A stretch of 64,000 bases of DNA from Citrus sinensis (lineage: Eukaryota > Streptophyta > Magnoliopsida > Sapindales > Rutaceae), in contig NC_068562.1 in the NCBI RefSeq assembly GCF_022201045.2, forward strand, positions 3,844,001-3,908,000, read 5' to 3'. Under the pieces are notes generated by a model. The model worked only from the letters and a program-made list of their open reading frames with translations, had not been told where the DNA came from and did no database searches. Below are positions 22,601 through 32,382 of this stretch, piece by piece. Numbering within the stretch: the first letter of the stretch is position 1; every line of letters starts with the position of its first letter. The translations under genes and the position numbers were made by a program.

Positions 22601-25041
22601 CTGTCACACGTAAAGACCATTTTCCTTTACCATTTATTGATCAAATGCTTGATAGATTAGCAGGACATGAATTTTATTGCTTTCTAGATGGCTACTCAGG
22701 ATATAATCAGATTCCCATAGCACCAAAAGATCAAGAGAAAACTACTTTCACTTGCCCTTTTGGCACATTTGCATATAAAAGAATGCCATTTGGATTATGT
22801 AATGCACCTGCTACATTTCAACGATGCATGCTAAGCATTTTTTCTGATATGGTTGAACGATTTCTTGAAGTCTTTATGGATGATTTTTCTGTCTTTGGTG
22901 ACTCGTTTGATCAATGTTTACATCATCTAACACTAGTTTTGCAGAGATGTGTCGAGAAGAACTTGGTATTAAATTGGGAGAAATGCCATTTTATGGTAAA
23001 ACAAGGTATTGTTCTCGGTCACATCATTTCGAGCAAAGGTATTGAGGTTGACAAAGCCAAGGTGGATCTCATTTCTAATCTTCCTCCACCCAGAACAGTC
23101 AGAGAAGTAAGATCTTTCCTTGGGCATGCTGGTTTCTATAGACGTTTCATTAAAGATTTTAGCAAAGTTTCTAGACCCTTATGCAATTTACTTGCTAAGG
23201 ATGTACCTTTTATCTTTAATGATTCATGTCTTATGGCGTTTGAAAAATTAAAACGGTTGTTGACATCATCACCCATCATTCAGGCCCCAAACTGGAGCTT
23301 ACCATTTGAGCTCATGTGTGATGCATCTGATTATGCAGTAGGAGCAGTATTAGGACAAAGAGTTGATCGAATTCCCCATGTTATTTACTATGCTAGTATG
23401 ACATTGAATGATGCACAGTTGAACTATTCAACTACTGAAAAAGAAATGCTAGCAGTAGTGTTTGCATTGGAAAAATTTCGATCTTATCTCATTGGTTGTA
23501 AAATAATTGTGTTCACAGATCATGCTGCTCTTAAATATCTTCTCACAAAGAAAGATGCAAAAGCTAGACTAATTCGTTGGGTGTTACTTTTGCAGGAATT
23601 TGACTTGGAATTCAAAGATAAAAAAGGGACAGAAAATGTTGTGGCGGACCATCTCTCTCGTCTCCATTTTGACACAATTATAGAACAATTACCATTAAAT
23701 GAGTCATTTCCAGATGAACAATTAATGAGTGTGGAAGTATTACCTTGGTATGCTGATATAGTTAATTATCTTGTTACAGGTAAACTTCCAGAGCATTGGA
23801 CCAAGCAAGATAAGGCTAAATTCTTTGCAGAGATAAAGAATTTCTTTTGGGATGACCCATATTTGTTCAAGTATTGTGCAGACCAAATTGTTAGACGATG
23901 TGTCCCAGAAAGTGAAATTCAGAATATCCTTTCATTCTGCCATGAACAAGCTTGTGGAGGCCATTTCAGCGCTAAGAAAACAGCGACTAAAGTTTTACAA
24001 TGTGGTTTCTATTGGCCATCTATATTTCGAGACGCTTACACTTTCTGTTCTTCATGTGATAGGTGTCAACGAATGGGGAGCATTACACGAAGGAACATGA
24101 TGCCACTAAATCCAATTTTAGTGGTTGAGATTTTTGACGTATGGGGTATCGACTTCATGGGACCCTTTCCCCCGTCTTTTGGCCATCAATACATATTGGT
24201 TGCTGTTGACTACGTATCGAAATGGGTAGAAGCAATTCCATGTAGGACCAATGATCACAAGGTGGTGATAGCATTTTTGAAAAGCAACATTGTTTCACGC
24301 TTTGGATTCCCACGAGCGATAATCAGTGATGGTGGTGCCCACTTTTGTAACAAAGCATTCAAAGCTCTTTTGACAAAGTATTCAATCACACACAAAGTGG
24401 CAACTCCGTATCATCCGCAAACCAGTGGCCAAGTTGAGATATCCAATCGAGAAATAAAGCACATATTAGAAAAAACGGTGAGGCCAGACAGGAAAGATTG
24501 GTCATTAAGACTTGATGATGCATTATGGGCATATAGAACGGCTTTCAAGACCCCGATTGGGATGTCACCCTACAGGCTAGTGTATGGAAAAGCTTGCCAC
24601 CTACCTGTGGAACTCGAGCATCGTGCATATTGGGCCATCAAGAAATTCAATTTTGACATGCAGCAAGCCAGCTCAGAAAGAAGATTACAGCTGGCAGAAC
24701 TTGACGAAATTCGCAATGACGCGTACGAAAATGCCAAGATTTACAAGCAACGAATGAAAGTCTTCCATGATAAGCAAATTATGAGAAAATCGTTCACTCC
24801 AGGTCAGAAAGTGCTTTTATTCAATTCTCGCTTGCACCTATTCCCAGGTAAGTTACGCTCTCGTTGGTCTGGCCCATTTATTGTTCATACTGTTTTTCCA
24901 CATGGGGCAATTGAAATTAAAGACCCAAAGAATGATGTCACGTTTAAAGTTAATGGTCAAAGATTAAAGCCATATCTAGAGTACCAACCACATGAAGAAG
25001 ACACCGAAATAAATTTGAGTGACCCACCAAATTTGAATTGA
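19660..25041 (+). pseudogene. Gypsy gag-pol polyprotein, interrupted by one in-frame TGA
   Basis: One frame of 1794 codons with a single TGA at 22507-22509, just before the reverse transcriptase core. The Met at 19660 was preferred over the Met at 19600 because the upstream residues are a T-rich translation. Order: Retrotrans_gag domain (first ~270 residues), a Gln/Pro-rich linker, and an aspartic protease with DLGAS (Asp622; Leu replaces the usual Thr). Then come a reverse transcriptase with [11 protein letters not shown] and the FMDD box (1072-1075), and RNase H ([10 protein letters not shown]). The integrase has an HHCC zinc finger and a DD35E triad (Asp1498, Asp1557, Glu1593). The pol end carries an RSRWSGPF motif. 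Everything either side of the TGA looks intact, so this is one mutation away from a full frame, or needs readthrough. Confidence 0.93.
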
Positions 25042-25169
25042 TTTTTTTTTTCTTTTCGTTGATTTGATTTTTCTTTCTTTCTTTTTATTATTATTCTTTT
25101 GCTAATTGAAATTGTTTTTGCATAAGTGTGTTTATTTTACCATTAAGTTTTCTCTTATCGTTTTTAATC

Positions 25170-25403
25170 ATGAGTACCTTACTTAGACCGTTCCTCCTGA
25201 ACATTCTTAAACCACTTCAACGTGTCAAAACTCATCTCAAAAGACAAATTCAATTTTGTAAAACACAACGCATTTGAGCTCTACAACCACCAGAGTTAGT
25301 AGCCTATGTTGAGGGTTTAGAACGCCAACTCCGAGACATTGAGAGAAGTGTTTACGACATCCAGTTGGAGCTTGAGGTAAATTCAATAAGAGGACGATTT
25401 TAA
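25170..25403 (+). pseudogene. Gypsy accessory frame A, small and broken by TGA
   Basis: A 78-codon frame (77 sense positions plus TAA) between pol and the cysteine-rich gene, with an internal TGA at 25275-25277 (codon 36). The first part is basic and Leu-rich. The second part is charged and heptad-like (LVAYVEGLERQL onwards), suggesting a short coiled coil. I do not recognise it. Continuation of sensible composition past the TGA in the same frame is the reason for calling it a former gene rather than noise. Alternatively, only the second half is real. Confidence 0.4.
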
Positions 25404-25544
25404 TTTTCTTTGTGTGTTTTAATTTGTTTTTCTTTTTGTGTGCTTTAGTTTGTTACCCCGGTGAAGTGGCGGATAACGGTACTCCGTGACAATCAAGTCG
25501 GTTACTTCAGTTTCCCATAATAACTGATATTCTGAGGCGAAGGT

Positions 25545-26018
25545 ATGGACAGAAACGAGATTCTAGCGAAGCTTCACAAGCGATTCCCTTCACTTCCTCA
25601 TAATGCCCTCCTTACGATCTATAAAGCTCGGTCCGAACGCATGCGATTACTCATGAGGAATAACATACCTGCTGACATCCGTTGGTTAATCGAGGATAAA
25701 GTACGATCGGCAGGTGAGTTACCTCCAAAATTTATTGCATACATGCCTGGTTGTGGTAAAGGAAATTATGCAAGAAAACGACGAGCGCGAAGAATTTCTG
25801 TTGCTTGTCATAAGTGTGCCAGAATGAGTTGCAATAAAAACCCATGTTCTTTAGGAATGATGTCTGATAACAGGGAAGATAAGATTCAATTCATTAGGGA
25901 TGGCTTGAATAAGGAGTCATTGGATGATATCCTTTTGTCTCTTGAAACGCATCCCAGTGGATATGTGCAAGGAGCGATTCTCCAGTTATGGCCATTATTC
26001 CAGAAAGAGCATGCATGA
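25545..26018 (+). CDS. Gypsy accessory frame B: basic cysteine-rich protein, plant-virus NABP-like
   Basis: 157 residues, intact. The N-terminal third is helical and charged. Residues 72-83 form a basic patch around a Tyr-Ala pair (NYARKRRARR), directly followed by a C-x2-C-x4-C-x4-C cluster (Cys88, 91, 96, 101). A short hydrophobic IQFIRDG segment comes next. This order of Tyr-Ala, arginine run, CxxC pair, further cysteines and a conserved FI.xG tail matches, from memory, the cysteine-rich nucleic-acid-binding proteins of carla-, allexi- and related flexiviruses, some of which suppress RNA silencing. The similarity is by motif; no search was run. The ATG is the first one after a strong pyrimidine-rich TTTAG at 25448. 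It could instead be an unrelated zinc-ribbon protein. Known biological role in a retrotransposon: none that I know of. Confidence 0.6.
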   Translation: MDRNEILAKLHKRFPSLPHNALLTIYKARSERMRLLMRNNIPADIRWLIEDKVRSAGELPPKFIAYMPGCGKGNYARKRRARRISVACHKCARMSCNKNPCSLGMMSDNREDKIQFIRDGLNKESLDDILLSLETHPSGYVQGAILQLWPLFQKEHA

Positions 26019-26422
26019 TATAGTCTCGGGAATCTGACTATAAACGACCCTGTTTGCCAGTTTATAAGAAAACTGGATAGGAAGCCTATCCTCGACCCAT
26101 AGAGGGCGTTCAAGCCGTTTCTGGACGTAAAACCAGAGGAAGATGTGAGCCACAGTCGCAACTACCTGTAAATATCCTTTTACTTTATTGTTATTTTATT
26201 TCACTATTGTCTTATTGTTTGCATTATTGTCTTTAATAATTTTATTACTGTTTGCTTTTTCCTTTTTACTGTTTTCTTTTTGACTTGCGAGCCACGTGCT
26301 TTACGCATTATTTGACACTAACATATTACCTCATACACAACCATGACCCACTATCACCGAGACTCTTAAATGTGATTTCTTTTTTGTCAAGCACTCACAA
26401 ATTGTTTTCGAGAAGTATCACA

Positions 26423-27085
26423 ATGGCAGCTACTCCCAATAGACAATTCAAGAACATTTGTGTGCTTTCTGGATTTACCTATGGCAAACATAAAGAGTTC
26501 GTTGAGGCAGCCATTGGTCGAAGCATAGCAGCGAGAAAATTACACTTGGTGTATGGAGGAGGTAATCGAGGGTTATCAAAAATGGTCTCAGAAGCAGCTT
26601 TTATCAGAGGAAGTCAAGTGTTAGGCATCATCCCAAGAGTCCTAAAACCATTGGGCAGTTCGTCTGACTCATCAACTGGAGAAGAGTTAGTCGTCTCAGG
26701 TATGCAAGAAAGAATAACTGAAATGCTTAATTATGTTGATGCTTTTATTTTCCTTCCAGGAGATCTTGCAACACTAGAGGCACTTATGACACTAGCATCT
26801 TGGGCCCATCTACACATTCACCAGAAACCCATCGGTTTGTTAAATGTCAATAACTTTTATGATGGCTTTATCGCATTTCTTAACCATGCAATAAAAAACT
26901 ATTTCATTCCCGCTAATGTGAAAAAACTTTTTATTTGTGCTCACACTGCTAATGAGCTACTTGATCTGTTACAAGCTTATAGACCGGAGCCAGACCCCTG
27001 GACCTTCGTGTTGGAGCGTCCAAATAATGATGGTAACAGTAGCAGCAGTAAGAAGTACAAATTAGATTTAACTCTCCGCCTATAA
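26423..27085 (+). CDS. Gypsy accessory frame C: LOG-like (cytokinin phosphoribohydrolase fold) protein
   Basis: 220 residues from the Met at 26423; the frame is open upstream to 26252, but the MAATPNRQF start fits the family length (~215). LOG enzymes release free cytokinin bases from their riboside monophosphates. Family features present: KNICVLSG near the N terminus, LVYGGGNRGL (42-51), GIIPRVL (68-74), the M-x2-R segment (Arg97), an ADAFI-like strand and HQKPIGLLN. The catalytic signature PGGxGTxxE is altered at 112-120 to PGDLATLEA: two glycines are lost, and the final Glu is Ala, with a Glu one place earlier. No introns, whereas plant LOG genes are split, so capture through RNA is likely. 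Activity is doubtful; binding, decoy or new functions are possible. Confidence 0.85.
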   Translation: MAATPNRQFKNICVLSGFTYGKHKEFVEAAIGRSIAARKLHLVYGGGNRGLSKMVSEAAFIRGSQVLGIIPRVLKPLGSSSDSSTGEELVVSGMQERITEMLNYVDAFIFLPGDLATLEALMTLASWAHLHIHQKPIGLLNVNNFYDGFIAFLNHAIKNYFIPANVKKLFICAHTANELLDLLQAYRPEPDPWTFVLERPNNDGNSSSSKKYKLDLTLRL

Positions 27086-29030
27086 ATATTTTCTTCTGTG
27101 TTGCACCACCTAGGTGATGTCTTCTAAACTCTACTTCTTTCCTTTCAAACATTGAGGACAATGTTTCATTCTGGTTGGGGGGAGGGAATAGTCGACAATT
27201 GTAGAATTTTGGTTAAGTTTTTACTAATTTTTGTTGTAGAAACTAACTGTTGCTAACTTTTTGTGTTGAAGATGGCTGAATATGGAGTGTAGTGACTCTA
27301 GAAACGCATCTTCATCGTTTATAAAAAAAAAAAAATTCAGACATTTTCTTTTTCTTTATTATGTGTTTATGTTTATTTTTCTTCTTTTTAATTTCTCCTC
27401 TATAAATATACATTTTCCAACTTTTGAGTCGAAGATGGCTGAATATGGAGTGTAGTTCCTCTAGAAACGCATCTTCTTTAAAAAAAAAAATCATTTTCGT
27501 TTTCTATCATTTTACGTGTAACTTTTCTAATTAGTTTTTATGCATCATTTTCACATTTCTGCATGCATATTTTCCTTTCATGTTTAGAATAGGTTGGGGG
27601 GTAGAATGTTGTTTAAAAAAAAAAAATTTTGTGTGATTTGTTTTAACATTGGGTGACATGATTAATTTTAAATTTTAGTATTTGTATTATCTTTGGTCTT
27701 AAGTGATGTTACATTATGTTTGCTACTCTACATGTTGATGTCGGAGACATATATGAGTTGCTTGAAGGAATGAACATGTCATAATAAGTACCAAGTGAGT
27801 TTTTGAGCCTATTATTTTTCTTGGAGAATAACCCTTTTGCCCACTCTTTATACAGCTTAGCAGTTTATTATTTTATACACGATCTCTAAATTACTTTTGA
27901 GTTAACCCTAAAAAAAAATTGTAAAATAAAAAAAAAGAAAAAAGAAAAAGAAAAAAGAGTGTGTTGCTACATTTGGAGGCCCATCTAACTAGTAGATATG
28001 GAAGGTTATTCAGAGCCCTAAAAGACGATGGAAAGGCCATCTTTGATCCGTTTGAGCCTTTCTAGCCATCCCTTTTATTAAATATCCATAGTTAACCCTT
28101 TTGAGCCTTTAAAAAATATATATATATATATATATATTTTCTTTGTCAACTTATCATCTTGACCCACTCCGATTTGGAGTATTACCCGATGTCTTATAAG
28201 TTCCATCACCTATTTATGTTTGAGAAAATGTAAATAATTATGTTGTTCAGTGAAGTTATGCCAAAAAAATAAAAAATAAAAAAAATAAAAATAAAAATAA
28301 AAACAAAAACAAAAACAAAAACAAAAGTTGTTGTTTCAAAAGAATAAAAATAGGTGAAATCCACCTTGCAACTTCCAAAAAAAAAAAAAAAAAAATTCTC
28401 TGCATTTTTCTCAAACATACACTTTGTTTTCCTTATTTTCCTTCTTTGTTAGCCATGTCCCTAGCCTACGTTTCATCCTAATAAAAGTCCTTCTTGATTT
28501 TAGGGAACTATAGTTTGAAGTAGAAACTAGTTATATGGGCTAAAAAGATGTAGTGATGCATAATTAAAAAAAAAAAAAAGAAAGATAAATAAAGTGGGTT
28601 GACTAACATTTTATTTGACTTGAGATCGTATTATTTCTAAGCTGAGGGCATATTTATTTCATCTTGGTGAGAGCATGTGATATCACTTCTTTATTATTTT
28701 CTCTCTCAATTACCATTCATTGGAGTGACTATTTTTATTGGGATTAATTTATTTGTGAGAGTGTCACTACTTCCAGTGAGATTTTGGGGTTTGACATGTC
28801 ATTCTTGAGAGTAGCTAAAACAAAGTCTACTGGGCTAATTCATGTGGATGGTTGATGTGGGTGTGATGTTGCTTTAGACTGGAGATAATGCTTATACTTT
28901 TATTTGAGTGTTATCATTAATCTGATGGAATAAATACGAGTGTTTCTATTAAAAAAAAAAAATTATTTTGAATTTGAATTTTGTTTTCGCTTTATTTGCT
29001 AGGGACTAGCAATAAGCTGGTTGGGGGGTG
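27086..29030 (+). other. Gypsy 3' non-coding region with purine tracts and repeats
   Basis: No gene seen. Three GGTTGGGGGG purine tracts occur (27173-27187, 27592-27602, 29019-29030), the last being the probable priming tract next to the 3' LTR. Also present are two copies of a 46-nt segment (27268-27313, 27431-27476), a TA run near 28119-28137 and several A-rich stretches (27921-27957, 28261-28325, 28377-28395). Confidence 0.75.
27268..27476 (+). repeat. Duplicated 46-nt element with short inverted ends
   Basis: Copies at 27268-27313 and 27431-27476 differ at two positions. Each begins GAAGATG and ends CATCTTC, so each could form a 7-bp stem. Each is followed by an A-run. Confidence 0.75.
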
Positions 29031-30415
29031 TGTTGAGTATTAGAAAATGCATATTTATAAAGGAGAAAACCGTCATTTTACATTTTAAGTCTTACTAACA
29101 ACCCTTACTTTTATATATTTAACCTTCTTGTGATTTAATTACATGTGCTTTATTTTAATTAAGTATTTTATGTATTTTAGGGGCATTATAGTCATTTCAC
29201 AATAAAGGAGAGATCAGACGGCAAAACGGACATCACTTTTGAACTCAGGACGGTCGAAAACCTTAGGAGGAGCATAAAAGGAAAAATGGCACTATTCACA
29301 TGTACGGTACTATTCACGTGTACGGTACTGTATACGTTACTGTTCACGACACTGTTCACATAGACGGATGATGACGTGGCATTGACCGATGATGTGGCAT
29401 TGACTGATGAGGTGTCACGATCCTGTTGGACTAAAATTCTTATGTACTGTTGATGGTGACGTGGCAGCATATCAGTGGACGAAAAATCTCGCGTACGGTG
29501 CATGCATCACACAGGATTATTTTCAACCAAACCGCGTTATTGTTCATCCGGGTCAAACCGCGTTACTGTTCAAAGTCGGGTCAAACCGTGTTACTGTTCA
29601 TCCGCGTGGTCAAACGTGGACTGTTGACTGATGACGTGGCGCAATCCTGAGCGTCCAAACTGTTTTTAATCCGATGGCCATGATTTACTCCATGTATCTA
29701 TAAAAAGGGGGCCTCCCCCCCCTAATTTGATATCTCTGAATCCATTTTTGGGATCCATTTTCTGTAATTCCCTCTCCATCTTGTATTTTCTTCGTATTTT
29801 AATAAATTCCCATTTTGCCCCTAGTTCAATTATGAGTGGCTAATTTTCTTTCAAGCTTGGGTTAAAGGTGAAGTCTCAACATGTGTCATGGGCTTAATTT
29901 GGTAAATTTATTTTCTCTTCCCCTCTAGTTTTTGTGGATGTTTTGACTTCTCGTCGACAAATAATACTAATCTTGTCTAGTACCGCCTTGGTTTCACCGG
30001 CCCTCTAGTACAAGGTTATTATTATTTGGCACGATAAGCCCTTAGCACCATATTGATTAGAGCGTGGTTCATGAGGTGTGGATTCCCCCCTCATGATTTA
30101 ATTGGTATTAATACGGATTATTTAGCCTATGATGCATGTTGATACGGATCCAGATACCCAAGTACGTTAATTTAATAGATTTTCTCTTCAATTTATTCTC
30201 TCCATTGCAATTCCAGTTTTAGAATTTATTCTCGCCATTTTAATTTAAGTTTTAGCATATTCCAAATCATTTCCACCATAATTCCAACCACCCATTTACA
30301 AAATTAATTCTATATATAATTAAAATCCACCTCCTCGTGGGATCGACACTCGTCACCATTGATCTACACTACAATAGATTCGTGCGCTTACGAGTACATT
30401 AAAATTTGCACAACA
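29031..30415 (+). repeat. 3' LTR of Gypsy element
   Basis: 1385 bp, matching 17862-19246 at all but three visible positions. The TGTTG start follows the GGTTGGGGGGTG purine tract directly. It ends CAACA before AGGAA. Confidence 0.96.
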
Positions 30416-30420
30416 AGGAA

Positions 30421-32029
30421 CAACTTGAGTAGCTGACTCAACAGTTGTGACATGATTTCGAGAAAGAGTTTTATTGGGTGACATCAACAGCAATCTGTAT
30501 AAACCTTTGTCAGCCTTGCCCTGTAGTATGATCAAATTCTTCACCTTGTCCTTCACAAAGCAAAATTTATCAGTGAATTCAATTGCCACATTGTTGTCTT
30601 TGGTTAACTGGGATATGCTAATAAGATTTTTGGTAATTTGAGGAACCAGCAGCATATTGTACAGGTTAAGTGAGAATGAAGCTTTTGTATTATAATCATG
30701 CATCTTTAAAGTGGCATGACCAAGATGGGTAATGTTTAAATTAGCACCATTACCAACTACAAGTTTAGATATACCTGCAAAAGGCTCAGCAACCTGCATG
30801 TTGTTCATGTCATTAGTGAGGTGATGTGTTGCCCCACTGTCAAGATACCAGTTGGTATCTGAAGCACCTTCCATGTTTGCTAGATAAGCAGACCTTGGAT
30901 TCCTGTTTGGTGGTGATTTATAAGCTCCTGAAGAAATGAACTCTTCAAGCTTCCAGCAGATATTAGCTGTATGACCTGTCTTAAGACAAATTTGACAAGT
31001 AGGTTTAGAAGCATTCCATTGAGGTTTAACATTTCCAGATGTTTTGTTATTATTGAAGTTGCCATATCCACCAGGATTCTGATTCCAGTTCCCTCAATTT
31101 CTTTGATTATCACTAAAATAACCTCTTTGCTGGAAATTAACACCAGATGAATTTCCTCCATTGACTCCAGCACCTCCAGAATTTCCTTTATAGCCACCAA
31201 AACCATAATATCCAGTATTACCAAAACCAGGATTGTATCCATAACCACCAAAATTCTTACCTCCAGATATAAAGCCTTTCTTAAAACCTCTGTTCTGGAC
31301 TAAATTTGCCTCAAAGTTATGTTTCACATCCATACCAGCAAGCATGTGTGCTTGTTGCTCTATTCTAGCCTCTTGAGTTAACAACATTGCATAAGCCTCA
31401 TTCACATCCATTTTACCAACTCCTATTTGACCAGTTATGTATGTAGCCACAGAATTATATTCAGGTCCTAAACCAGAAATTATGTGTAGAATCAAATCAT
31501 CATTAGTTAAAGCACTTCCAGCAGCAGCCATATTATCAGCTATGTTCTTCATCTTAATGAAAAAATCAGTGACTTTCATATCATCTTTCCTAGTCGAATT
31601 CATCATGTACCTCAGATGCAACAATTTGGATTTAGACTGTGAACCGAATTGAACTTTAATAGCTTTCCATACCTCAAGTGAAGTTTCTAGACTGAAGACT
31701 AGACTGATGATTCCTTCACTCATTGAAGAAAGAAGCCATCCAAGCAGCATCTGATCTTGAGATCTCCAGGTGACATACTCTGGATTTTCAACAGATCTGA
31801 GATCATCACCAATTCTTTGAGCAATGTGAGAAGGTGGAGGAGTTACAGAATCATCAATGAATTTTTCAAGTCTGTTTCCACGAATGGAAGCAAGAACTTG
31901 AGATCTCCAAATTAAGTAGTTTGCTTGATCCAGCTTAACAGGAGTGTTGAATGAGAAGGTGACTGTGCTTGTATTAATGGCGGCATTATGAACTGTATTA
32001 GATGATGCAGCAAGATTTACTGAAGCCAT
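30421..32029 (-). pseudogene. Copia 1 gag and protease (5' part)
   Basis: Starts at the Met at 32029 just inside the 5' LTR. The gag has a UBN2-type segment (NYLIWRSQVLASI, then LLHLRYMMNSTR), a Gly/Asn-rich stretch, then a CCHC zinc knuckle (CQICLKTGHTANIC). A protease with DSGATHHLT (DTNWYLDSGA) follows, then the beginning of GAG-pre-integrase. A TGA at 31094-31096 lies in frame in the Gly/Asn-rich stretch. The frame before and after the TGA, and across the Gypsy insertion once the insert is discounted, is the same. That confirms it was one polyprotein. Confidence 0.9.
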
Positions 32030-32034
32030 AGCTG

Positions 32035-32046
32035 GCTCTGATACCA
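32035..32046 (-). other. Copia 1 primer binding site
   Basis: On the minus strand TGGTATCAGAGC, complementary to the 3' end of initiator tRNA-Met as used by most plant Copia elements. It abuts the 5' LTR end at 32047, which supports a CT-ending LTR. Confidence 0.85.
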
Positions 32047-32382
32047 AGTTGAAATTGTTAAATGGACTGTTTGGTTAACAAGAAAATAAAAGAAAATTTC
32101 AATTTAGAGAACACTTGAATTTTATTGATTCTTTCATAATGAAAATAGTACGAAACTAATTACATAGTTATTTATATACACAGCTGAAAATGCAGCTCGA
32201 GCTGATTACTAATTCTAACTAATCAAAACTAATCTTCACGTGTGCTGGTAATTACATAACCACCAGGTGCCACCTGGACATCCAAATCATCAATCTTTAA
32301 CCGTGTGTTGTAGCTGCTGCAATCCTCTGTTTTATCTTCTGTTTGGCTTATCGTACTGCAAGCAAGATGAGCTTCCTTAACA
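32047..32382 (-). repeat. 5' LTR of Copia element 1
   Basis: 336 bp, matching 14622-14957 at all but one visible position and followed by the AAAAT duplication at 32383-32387. Confidence 0.95.

Larger units (their letters stand above)
17862..30415 (+). mobile_element. Athila-like Gypsy LTR retrotransposon carrying extra genes (12.55 kb)
   Basis: LTRs at 17862-19246 and 29031-30415 are each 1385 bp, start TGTTG, end CAACA, and show only three visible differences, all G/A. The flanking duplication is AGGAA (17857-17861, 30416-30420). The primer site at 19253-19270 is an 18-nt complement of the plant tRNA-Asp 3' end. A purine tract (GGTTGGGGGGTG) abuts the 3' LTR. Gag-pol runs in one frame with one internal TGA. 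Past pol lie a broken small frame, a cysteine-rich frame and a LOG-like frame, then about 1.9 kb of low-complexity DNA. The RT and integrase look Athila-like. The near-identical LTRs point to a recent insertion. Confidence 0.96.
14622..32382 (-). mobile_element. Copia LTR retrotransposon 1, split by a nested Gypsy element
   Basis: Two 336-bp LTRs (14622-14957 and 32047-32382) differ at one visible position. They are flanked by the 5-bp target duplication AAAAT (14617-14621 and 32383-32387). The element reads on the minus strand. On that strand the LTR begins TGTTAAGG and ends CAACT, a TG...CT terminus. The primer site TGGTATCAGAGC abuts the 5' LTR, and a purine tract (GAGGGAGGA) abuts the 3' LTR. 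Without the nested insertion (17862-30415) and one duplicated target copy, its length is about 5.2 kb. The gag-pol is broken by the insertion, a TGA at 31094-31096 and a roughly 19-bp deletion near 16310. Lineage resembles Ale/Retrofit, which is an impression only. Confidence 0.95.

Noticed and set aside
25545-26018. Reading frame B as a host zinc-finger gene
   Set aside because: It lies inside a complete LTR element in the element's orientation, so it belongs to the element whatever its ancestry.
28261-28400. A-rich runs as integrated poly(A) tails or retrocopy ends
   Set aside because: They lie within the Gypsy internal region with no upstream LINE or mRNA-like sequence or target duplication; low complexity is enough.
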